DNA from: Bacteroidota bacterium
GTDB lineage: Bacteria > Bacteroidota > Bacteroidia > Chitinophagales > BACL12
DNA: 64,000 bases
NCBI GenBank assembly: GCA_016706255.1
Contig: JADJJZ010000029.1
Span: 434,001-498,000 of the forward strand
Reading direction: 5' to 3'
Program-made: the position numbers and the translations under genes
Shown here: positions 17,122 through 25,503 of the stretch, piece by piece
How the letters are laid out: the number at the start of each line of letters is the position of its first letter
Numbering within the stretch: position 1 is the first letter of the stretch
Notes under the pieces: model-generated
What the model saw: the letters and a program-made list of their open reading frames with translations, nothing else
Databases searched by the model: none
What the model was told of the DNA's origin: nothing

Positions 17122-19745
17122 ATTAAAACTATACTTCAGGTAATTACTGTGCTGGCAGTTCTCGTGCCGGTAATTTCAGGATGTAATGCTACTAAATATC
17201 TTAGAGATAACGAATATCTCTACAAAGAAAGCAAGGTTAACTTCCGCACAACATTACCTGCCGATGTTGATTCTGCTGCATTAACAGACGACCTGATCGA
17301 CCTCAGTAAACTCGAGGCAAATGAAAAAACACTTGGGGTATTTCCGTTAAAAACCTGGTTATATGTTTTGGGTGATACAGCAATTGACCATTATATTAAA
17401 TATCAGGAAGTATATGATACCCGTTTTTTATTTTTATTTGATTACGATACGCTATTGAAAAATATTAAACCGCTGGCATCAGACACCTCTCGATTCAGGC
17501 AATGGTTAATGTATAAAGCCGGTGAAAAACCGCAGCTTATAGATGACACAAAAATGGAAGAAACCGAGGTTCGTATGAGTAATTTCCTTTACAACCGTGG
17601 TTATTTTTATAATTCTGTAACATCAACGGTTCGATATGACAGTATAAAACAAAATGGTACCGTAGTTTATGAAGTTGCTCCAGGCACTTTATATCGGATG
17701 AAAAATGTTTATTATGAAATTTACGACAAGGGATTATTAAATAAAATTAATCAAATACCGGTTAAAAGCGAATTGGCAAAAGGTAAGCCTATTGATGTAG
17801 ATTTATTGAAAGCAGAACGCAACCGTTTGAGCACCAATTTGCGTAACGTTGGTTATTACCGATTCCAGAAAGAATATATTTATTTTGATGTAGACACCGC
17901 ATCAGGCGTGGATTCGCTTGATATTTATGTAAAAATAAGTAACCCTGTGCGTGATACTGTGCATCATATTTTTGCTATCAAAAATATTTATGTTTATCCC
18001 AATGCTTCACTGGATTATAATGAAGGTATTGTGCCTGATTACGCCATACATTTTGTAGATAGTGCGGTTATAAAACGAGTAAGTAAAAAAGACCAACTTA
18101 CCAAGTATATTCGTACTGATACCAGTGCCGAGGCCAAAACTAAAGTTGCCGCCTATAAAAATAACGATTTATCCAAAAAGGAATTATTGATTTACTTTTT
18201 AGAAAAAGATACCGTTTATAGCCCTCAATTAATTGTAACTCAGGGTGGTGACATCAAACGCATAAAGCGAAAGAAATTACGCACCGATTATTATTTAATT
18301 AACTCGCCCGATAATTATAATCCTCAGGCCATTGCCAATAATATTTTTATCAATCCTGAAAATTATTATTCCGATTCACTCATTCAAAAAACGGTGGCTT
18401 CATTTTCCACGCTTGGTGCATTTAAATATGTTACTATTCAGGCTGATGAAATGTGGGATTCAACATCTTATCTCCAATTTCTTAATTTACAAATCCGCCT
18501 CGACCCTTTACCGGTAAGGACTGTAGCTTATGAAATAAACGCCAGCACCACATCCGATTATCTTTTGGGTAACTCATTAAATTTATCTTACTCCCAAAAA
18601 AATCTGTTCCACAGTCTCGACATCTTAAAATTTAATATCAAAGGTGGTATCGAAACACAATTAGGCGGAGAACAAACATTTATCAATACCTCCGAACTGG
18701 CAACAGGATTATCATTATCATTACCCCGATTTTTTTGGCCTGCTCCGGTTAATGTTCCAAAACGATATTTCCCTAAAACAGATTTTAAATTAAATTTTAA
18801 TTATATCAATCAAATTACAGATTTTACGCTATATAATACATCTTTCGAATATGCAGTTTCTATTTTCGAAAATACCAGAAAAGACAAAGCACAAAAACAG
18901 CACATCATTAAATTCCCGATACCTACAATTAATATTGTTAAAGTACCACAAATTTCCGATGCATTTCAGGAAGAACTCAATCAAAATCCTTTATTAAAAC
19001 AAAGTTTTGAAGAGCAGGTGATTATGGGTGGCGGTTATACTTTCATCCTAAATACGCAGCCAACAGGCTATCATAAGTTCGACCATTATTTGCGTTCTTC
19101 AATTGAGCTTAATTTGCCGTTTTCCGACTTTATGCGCCTGGATGCCGATTATCGCTCCTATATCAACTTCAATCCTAAAAATGTACTAGTATCAAGAGCT
19201 GCATTTGGTATTGCGTCACCATATACATTTGTAAAAGATACCGCCTCCCCATTTTACACAGAAGTAATTCCCTACGTAAAACAATTTTTTACCGGTGGTG
19301 CCTATAGTGTTCGTGCATTTACCGTTCGTAAAATTGGTCCGGGTGGTTACGTAAATTATGACACCACAACTTTCCTCCGTGTAGATCAGGTGGCCGATTT
19401 AAAACTCGAGTTTAATCTGGAATACCGTTTTGATATTATTTCCATTTTAGAAGGCGCCGTTTTTGTGATTTCGGAAATACCTTCACACTTAAAGTTGACC
19501 CGTTCCGACCTCATTCCAGGTTTCGATTCGACAATTTTATGCAGTTACTTGCTGTAGGTCCCGGTGCGGGTTTAAGGCTCAACTTCGGCTACTTTATTTT
19601 ACGTGTAGACGCTGCTTACCCCTTATATGACCCGGCACTGGATGGACCATACAAACAAGAAATTCGCGATTATTACGATTCGATAGGATTTGATATTCCT
19701 GCCAAAAAAGTGGCTATCAACCTCGCAATCGGTTATCCTTTCTAA
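17095..19745 (+). CDS. TamL/BamA-family outer-membrane assembly lipoprotein, frameshifted
   Basis: A BamA/TamA superfamily protein, in Bacteroidota called TamL, thought to pair with TamB in outer-membrane biogenesis. A signal peptide ends with lipobox VISGC (about residue 30), then POTRA-like repeats (residues 45-470) and a 16-strand barrel. As read, one frame stops at 19555-19557 after IPSHLKLTRSDLIPGF. Adding one G after 19467 restores the family sequence VDFGNTFTLKVDPFRPHSRF and joins it to LLAVGPGAGLRLNFGYFIL and a terminal IGYPF at 19745, giving about 883 residues. The lesion is therefore a single-base deletion, real or from consensus error. The 5' end overlaps the divergent methyltransferase gene. 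Confidence 0.85.
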
Positions 19746-19907
19746 AACTCATCTCAAAAATACCTTTGCCGTCTTTTCTGCGTCAACGCTCTTTTTCCTT
19801 CGTTGCTTGAATTGCCCGTAATTCCTTAGGTATGGGCTGCTTCAAGCGCCTCGGCTAAATTTCGAATACTTGAAAACACTAACGCAAACCTATTTTTAAG
19901 ATGCGTT
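19746..19907. repeat. Long imperfect palindrome between convergent genes
   Basis: The outer arms AACTCATCTCAAAAATA (from 19746) and, on the opposite strand, AACGCATCTTAAAAATA (from 19907) match over about 23 bp. An inner stem pairs GCTTGAATTGCCC with GCTTGAAGCAGCCC, so about 70-bp arms fold back on each other with a 15-bp loop. It lies exactly between the TamL-like stop and the stop of the small minus-strand ORF. It resembles a REP/MITE-like intergenic element and could act as a two-way terminator. Copies elsewhere cannot be checked here. Confidence 0.55.
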
Positions 19908-20078
19908 CTAATTAAATTTCGTTTTGGAATTTCGGACTGCCGGAGCAGGTTTTTGAATAGTAATTAATTCCCTTTGTCTGCCTATTTGAGCAGGTACAGG
20001 ATTACTTGCGATGCGTCCGGGCCCTAAGTTTTGCGAGCCCTCTGCGCATACAATCAGTTGCACATTTTTCGCTTTCAT
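19908..20078 (-). CDS. Possible 56-residue protein
   Basis: An ATG at 20078 opens a 57-codon frame ending in TAG at the edge of the palindrome. The product begins MKAKNVQLIVCAEGSQNLG and is basic and polar, with no membrane helix. I do not recognise it. The rest of the 500-bp gap (20079-20245) holds only AT-rich sequence, with ATTAATATG repeated at 20101 and 20117 and a -7-like TATCTTTA near 20223. Coding status is uncertain. Confidence 0.3.
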   Translation of the reverse strand: MKAKNVQLIVCAEGSQNLGPGRIASNPVPAQIGRQRELITIQKPAPAVRNSKTKFN

Positions 20079-20245
20079 AGCTCGCTTGATTTATTGGTTT
20101 ATTAATATGATGTATCATTAATATGCATTCCATAAATACAATACCGTGCCAATTTTAAATTCACCTGTTCATTTTTCCGTCAGTTTAACACTGTACACGC
20201 TTTTTAAACCGTTTTGATTCGTATCTTTAAGGGGAATTATATACT

Positions 20246-22423
20246 ATGAAAAAAATTGTTTTTGGTGCCGTTTTTATTTTAATGATTTCGTGTTCTACTA
20301 CGTTGCAGGCACAACAATATATTTACAATTACAATATTCCGTTTATTGAAGAAGGAAGAACTTTATTATATCCCTTAGCAGGTGGATTAAACAATCCGCA
20401 ATTTTCTGCAATAGATGTAAATCAAGATGGAAAATCAGATATTTATATGTTTGACCGCGCCGGTAATAAATCGTTAGTATTATTAAACGAAGGTGAAACA
20501 GGTGAAATTAATTACCGCTACTGGCAACAATACCAAAATATATTTCCGGAAATGTTCGACTGGGCGATTTTATTAGATTACAACTGTGATGGTTTGGAAG
20601 ATATTATTACCGGTTTCGATAACGGTATTCGCACTTACATCGCAAGTTATGATGGATATCAAATCAATTACACAATTGATATCGATAAATTACAATTTAA
20701 AGAAGCCGGTTTTTATTTCGATTTAGCAGTCGGCGTAATTGATGTTCCGGGATTTGCAGATTTAGATTTTGATGGTGATATAGATGTATTATCCTTTAAT
20801 ATAGCCGGCGGGATTGTTGACCATTACATTAATAAACAAGTTGAGGAAGGATTGGCATGTGGCGTAATGCAACTGGAACATATCAATTCCTGCTGGGGTA
20901 ATTTTTATGAAAGCGGATTAACTTATTCTGTTCAACTGGATTACGAATGCAAAGGTGTAACTTCCGGTACCAATAATGCACATGCGGGTTCTTCATTTAT
21001 GATTTTTGATGAAGATGGCGACAATGATATGGATGTAGTTTTAGGCGATCTGGCTTTTAATAAATTAAATAAATTGGTTAACGGCGGTGATAATTCGTTT
21101 GCAAATATTGTATCACAGGATACTACATTTCCTGAATATGATAATCCCTATGATGATCCTATTTTCCCTGCAGCTTTTTTGATTGATGTAAATAATGACG
21201 GAAAAAAAGATATGCTGGTTTCGCCAAATAATGTTAATCAGAACGAAAATTTTAAAAATGTATGGTATTATAAAAATATTTCTACTGATGACACCTATGT
21301 TTTTGACTATCAGCAGGACTCCCTTTTTGTAAGTGAAATGGTTGATTTAGGTGAAGGCGCTTATCCCATATATTTTGATTACAATTATGATGGTTTACTT
21401 GATATTGTAATTGGCAACAACGGTTATTTTCAAAGTGGCGATTATAAAGGGATGCTGGCATTATTCGAAAATACCGGAACACCCACACAAGCTGAATTTA
21501 CTTTAATTACACGCGACTGGGGCGGTTTATCTGCATTTGATTTTAACCTGCTGGTGCCAACTTTTGGCGATTTAGACGGCGATGGCGATATGGATATGCT
21601 TGTTGGTGAAGAAGAAGGCTATTTGCATTACTTCAAAAATATCGGACCGCCTGATGGCCCTGCAAGTTTTGTTTTACAGGCTGCACAATATCAGGGTATT
21701 GATTTAGGTAAAAACGCAGCACCACAATTAATTGATTTAAATGGTGATGGTTTAGATGATTTAATTTTAGGAGAAAAAAATGGTAATCTCAATTACCTTG
21801 AAAATACCGGTACGGCTGCAGCTCCCCTTTTTACAGTTGTAAATGAATTTTGGGGGAATGTGGATGTGCGCGCTCCACTTGCCATAACAGGTTCTTCAAT
21901 TCCATTTATGTATAAAAATGCAGCAGGAAATTATGAATTATATGTTGGTAGCGAAAATGGAACAATTTATTTTTACCAGCCTACTGCTGATTTTAGCGGT
22001 GCTTTTACCGAAGTAACTGATAAATTCAACAATATTGATGAAGGTAATTACAGTGCTGTAAGTGTAGCTGATATTGACAATGATAATTTGCCTGATTTTA
22101 TCACCGGAAACCAACGCGGCGGTATTACCATTTACAGAGATGAAAGTGCAACCGGCATCGTTGACAATATTAATTCCGATAACCATATTTTAGTTTATCC
22201 AAATCCTACTAGTCAGCAAATTATGCTTGAATCATTAAGTGGAAAAGAAATTGCAAAAGCAGTTGTTTATGGTTTAGATGGCAGAACTTATTTGACTGTA
22301 AACTTATCTCCTCAAACAAAACAAATACTGAATGTTAATTCAATTCCACAGGGAATTTATTATATCTATTTAGTTGATTCACATAATAATTCCATAGCAA
22401 CAGTCAATTTTATTAAAAACTGA
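20246..22423 (+). CDS. FG-GAP/VCBS repeat protein with T9SS sorting domain
   Basis: A 725-residue secreted protein. The signal peptide carries ISCSTTLQAQ at residues 14-23. The body is a beta-propeller of FG-GAP/VCBS repeats with at least nine calcium-loop motifs, such as DVNQDGKSDIYMFD, DLDFDGDIDVLSFN, DLDGDGDMDMLVGE and DLNGDGLDDLILGE. The C-terminal 75 residues (VYPNPTSQQIMLESLSG...IPQGIYYIYL) are a type A T9SS sorting domain, so it should be exported across the outer membrane and anchored or released. It is followed 3 bp later by a close paralogue; the pair likely forms a surface adhesin or binding system. Confidence 0.85.
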   Translation: MKKIVFGAVFILMISCSTTLQAQQYIYNYNIPFIEEGRTLLYPLAGGLNNPQFSAIDVNQDGKSDIYMFDRAGNKSLVLLNEGETGEINYRYWQQYQNIFPEMFDWAILLDYNCDGLEDIITGFDNGIRTYIASYDGYQINYTIDIDKLQFKEAGFYFDLAVGVIDVPGFADLDFDGDIDVLSFNIAGGIVDHYINKQVEEGLACGVMQLEHINSCWGNFYESGLTYSVQLDYECKGVTSGTNNAHAGSSFMIFDEDGDNDMDVVLGDLAFNKLNKLVNGGDNSFANIVSQDTTFPEYDNPYDDPIFPAAFLIDVNNDGKKDMLVSPNNVNQNENFKNVWYYKNISTDDTYVFDYQQDSLFVSEMVDLGEGAYPIYFDYNYDGLLDIVIGNNGYFQSGDYKGMLALFENTGTPTQAEFTLITRDWGGLSAFDFNLLVPTFGDLDGDGDMDMLVGEEEGYLHYFKNIGPPDGPASFVLQAAQYQGIDLGKNAAPQLIDLNGDGLDDLILGEKNGNLNYLENTGTAAAPLFTVVNEFWGNVDVRAPLAITGSSIPFMYKNAAGNYELYVGSENGTIYFYQPTADFSGAFTEVTDKFNNIDEGNYSAVSVADIDNDNLPDFITGNQRGGITIYRDESATGIVDNINSDNHILVYPNPTSQQIMLESLSGKEIAKAVVYGLDGRTYLTVNLSPQTKQILNVNSIPQGIYYIYLVDSHNNSIATVNFIKN

Positions 22424-22426
22424 TAC

Positions 22427-24592
22427 ATGAAAAATAGTTTACTCCTCTTCTGTTTATTTGTCAGTTTACAAGTGTATGGTCAATACATGCCAAACACCAA
22501 CATTGTTGCACGTCAATACGGCACCGATCTCAAATTACCATTTACAGGAGGATTAACAGCAGCTCAATTTTCTGATATAGATATTAACCTTGACGGCATT
22601 AACGATTTATTTATTTTCGACCGTGGTGGGAAATCAATTACCATTTTAATTAAAGATGTTGCCGGCAATTATAGCTATGCACCTGAATTTAATCACATAT
22701 TTCCTGTGTTGGAAGATTGGGCATTAATACGCGATTATAATTGTGATGGATTGCCGGATATATTTACTTACTATATCGGAACTACTCAGGTGTATAAAGG
22801 TGTAGAAATAGATGGCAAATTACAATTTGAATTAGCAAAGGTGCAATTGGAATACACCGATGGTACCGGCAGCACACCGCTGTATACCAGCCGCACAGAT
22901 ATTTCAGCAATTGATGATATCGACAGCGATGGCGACATTGATATATTAGCATTTTCTGTTTCTAACGCAACCATTCGGTTCTATCAAAATAATGCGGTAG
23001 AAAAAGGTTATAGCTGTGACAGTTTAACTTATGAATTAAATGAATTGTGCTGGGGTAGTTTATATGAAGGATTTTCATGTTACGGCGGCGATTTACATGT
23101 TGCCTGTAAAGGAGGTGATGAAGTTACACCCGAAAACGAAGGTTCACGTGCACATATCGGTTCAACAATTGTAACATTTGATAAAGATGGCGACAATGAT
23201 GTTGATGCAATTTTAGGAGATAATTCTTGTAATAATCTCGTGTATTACCATAATGGTGGCACAGTAGCTTCTGCCGAAATGGATTATAAAGATACCTTAT
23301 GGCAATCGAATGGTGTTGAATATGATATGACAGTTTTTCCTGCAGGATATTTAATTGACTACGACAACGATAATGATCAAGATTTTATAGCAACAACCAA
23401 TGATTATTTATTAGGGTTAAATACAGAACATATCTGGATGTACGAAAATTTAAATACGAACGATACTTTCGATTTAGTATTTCAAACTGATACTTTTTTA
23501 ATCAGCGATATGATTGACATTGGTGCTTATTCTAAACCAATATTTTTTAATTACAATAATGATAATCTACTCGATATTGTAGCAGGCGTAAGTTCAACTT
23601 TTGGTAAATCAGAAACATTTCATTACGGATTATGGCTGTTTAAAAATATCGGAACTGCAGCTACACCAAAATTTGAATTAGTGACTAAAAATTTTGGTAA
23701 TATTGATGGCATTGGATTAACACATCTTGCTCCCGCTGCGGCCGATGCTGATAATGATGGTGATGAGGATTTATTTCTTGGAGATATAAATGGCAACATC
23801 ACTTATCTGGAAAATTTATCCGCTGGAGTTGGCGATGCGGTTATGGCTGCACCTGTGCCAATGTATCAGGGAATAGATGTTGGTCAGTATTCAACACCAT
23901 GTTTTATCGATATTCAACAGGATGGTAAATTAGATATGGTAGTGGGAGAAGTAAATGGCAACTTAAATTATTATCATAATACCGGTACCACCAGCAGTCC
24001 TGTTTTTACACTCGAAAGTGAAATTTGGGGCGGTGTAGATGTGCGTGCAGATTTAGCCGTAACCGGTTATAGCACACCATTTATGTATCGCAATGAACAT
24101 GATTCTTTATACCTGGTTTCGGGTTCGCAAAGTGGTAATATTTATTTATATAATGAAATTGAAGATGCGTTATTAGGCGAATTTTATGAAAGCAATACTA
24201 ATTATTACCAATATCATCCCGGTACTTACAGTTCAATTAATGGAGCTGATATAAATAATGATGGTGAAATGGATTTTATTACCGGAAGTATTCGCGGTGG
24301 TTTCCAGATTTTTGAAAAGAGTTTTGGCACCGGTATTTCAGAACCTGAAATTCCAGAATTAAAAATTTATCCAAATCCAGCGCAGCAATTTTTAACTGTT
24401 TCACTTAATAACCCGGTTGGTGATAATACGATATTACAGATGTACAATTTAACCGGTGAATTAATTTACACACAACAGGTAATTGAAAATAAAACTACGA
24501 TCACATTAAATGATGGCATGTTGCCGGGATTATATATTATTTCAGTTGCAGATAATGACACATTTATTACCGGAACATTTATAAAACTGTAA
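22427..24592 (+). CDS. FG-GAP/VCBS repeat protein with T9SS sorting domain (paralogue)
   Basis: 721 residues with the same architecture as the preceding gene: a signal peptide (ending VYGQ), about nine Ca-binding loops (DINLDGINDLFIFD, DIDSDGDIDILAFS, DADNDGDEDLFLGD, DINNDGEMDFITGS) and a C-terminal T9SS domain (IYPNPAQQFLTVSL...LPGLYIISV). Shared unusual segments (EDWALIRDYNCDGL against DWAILLDYNCDGL; LCWGSLYE against SCWGNFYE) show tandem duplication rather than chance similarity. The start is 3 bp after the stop of the first copy. Its stop codon shares one base with the next ATG. Confidence 0.85.
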   Translation: MKNSLLLFCLFVSLQVYGQYMPNTNIVARQYGTDLKLPFTGGLTAAQFSDIDINLDGINDLFIFDRGGKSITILIKDVAGNYSYAPEFNHIFPVLEDWALIRDYNCDGLPDIFTYYIGTTQVYKGVEIDGKLQFELAKVQLEYTDGTGSTPLYTSRTDISAIDDIDSDGDIDILAFSVSNATIRFYQNNAVEKGYSCDSLTYELNELCWGSLYEGFSCYGGDLHVACKGGDEVTPENEGSRAHIGSTIVTFDKDGDNDVDAILGDNSCNNLVYYHNGGTVASAEMDYKDTLWQSNGVEYDMTVFPAGYLIDYDNDNDQDFIATTNDYLLGLNTEHIWMYENLNTNDTFDLVFQTDTFLISDMIDIGAYSKPIFFNYNNDNLLDIVAGVSSTFGKSETFHYGLWLFKNIGTAATPKFELVTKNFGNIDGIGLTHLAPAAADADNDGDEDLFLGDINGNITYLENLSAGVGDAVMAAPVPMYQGIDVGQYSTPCFIDIQQDGKLDMVVGEVNGNLNYYHNTGTTSSPVFTLESEIWGGVDVRADLAVTGYSTPFMYRNEHDSLYLVSGSQSGNIYLYNEIEDALLGEFYESNTNYYQYHPGTYSSINGADINNDGEMDFITGSIRGGFQIFEKSFGTGISEPEIPELKIYPNPAQQFLTVSLNNPVGDNTILQMYNLTGELIYTQQVIENKTTITLNDGMLPGLYIISVADNDTFITGTFIKL

Positions 24593-25032
24593 TGCAGAAA
24601 CATTTTCGTAAACTGGAAAATTTATATCAAACTGCACCGGTGCAAAAATTATATCAGGGAATTAGCATTGTTGTAAGTGAAGGAAAATCTAAAATCACTT
24701 ATCCTGTTGATGCTCTACATTTTCACGGAGGAGGTTCGCTGCATGGCGCAGTTTTTTTCAAATTGTTGGATGATGCAGCCTACTTTGCTGCAGCTTCAAT
24801 AATTACTGATGTTTTTATCGTAACAGCCAGTTTCCAAATAAAAATGAAAAAGCCGGTTACCGGAGGTTTACTGACTGCAATAGGAACATTGTTGCAACAC
24901 TCGGGTGATAAACTCACCGCCGAGGCCGAGATTCGCGATGCAGACGGAGCGCTGGTTGCAACCGGAAACGGCCTGTTTATCAAAACCTCCAACCCGCTTG
25001 AATCCATTGCCGATTATCGCCTTAGCCTTTAA
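24592..25032 (+). CDS. PaaI-type hotdog thioesterase
   Basis: A 146-residue single hotdog domain: HFHGGGSLHGAVFFKLLDDAAYFAA carries the HGG motif and the catalytic-region helix, followed by the strands VTASFQIKMKKPV and LTAEAEIRDADGALVATGNGLF. Family members hydrolyse acyl-CoA thioesters, and the substrate here is unknown. Start and preceding stop overlap as TAATG, so translation is coupled to the VCBS gene even though the functions appear unrelated. Confidence 0.8.
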   Translation: MQKHFRKLENLYQTAPVQKLYQGISIVVSEGKSKITYPVDALHFHGGGSLHGAVFFKLLDDAAYFAAASIITDVFIVTASFQIKMKKPVTGGLLTAIGTLLQHSGDKLTAEAEIRDADGALVATGNGLFIKTSNPLESIADYRLSL

Positions 25033-25033
25033 A

Positions 25034-25064
25034 CAAAACCCACTTCAGGTGTTTTGATAATTTT
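25034..25064 (+). terminator. Intrinsic terminator after the thioesterase
   Basis: CAAAACCCAC pairs with GTGTTTTG (one bulged base) around TTCAG, followed by ATAA and eight T residues. It ends the run that starts at 20246. Confidence 0.6.
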
Positions 25065-25095
25065 TTTTACCTTTATAACAACAAAAGCAATACAA

Positions 25096-25479
25096 ATGAA
25101 AAAACTAGCTACTTCCCTGCTCCTGCTCACAATTGGATTTTTTAGTTTGACCTCGGCAGTTCCCGGTAAACCCGTTGTTGCCTTAATTAGCAGTGATATG
25201 GTTATCACCCTCCCAACCGATCAGGCAGTAGCAGAAAAATATGTGGTAGATATCAGCGCACTTAACATAAAATCGGCTGAAACACTGGAAAATTTTTGCA
25301 CCAATTTCAGCGAACAAAATGTGACCTTAAATGCTGATTTTAATTCAAAACAAATTGGCATTGTAATCGAACCATTTACCGATAGCGCCGGAGTAACTTG
25401 GGATGCTGCAAAATGGAATACTTATTTTGCATCCAGAGCTCCAAAAATGGCCATGTACATTTCCACTTTTAATAAATAA
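25096..25479 (+). CDS. Small exported protein of unknown function
   Basis: 127 residues from ATG 25096, which gives a standard signal peptide (MKKLATSLLLLTIGFFSLTSA). An in-frame ATG 42 bp upstream would put extra residues ahead of it and is not preferred. The mature part is about 105 residues with an alpha/beta look (DISALNIKSAETLENFC, GIVIEPFTDSAGVTWDAAKWNTYF). No family is recognised and there is no sorting tail. It is located between the thioesterase terminator and the PKD-domain protein. Confidence 0.55.
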   Translation: MKKLATSLLLLTIGFFSLTSAVPGKPVVALISSDMVITLPTDQAVAEKYVVDISALNIKSAETLENFCTNFSEQNVTLNADFNSKQIGIVIEPFTDSAGVTWDAAKWNTYFASRAPKMAMYISTFNK

Positions 25480-25503
25480 TTATCCGTTAAAATTTTACCC
25501 TTT

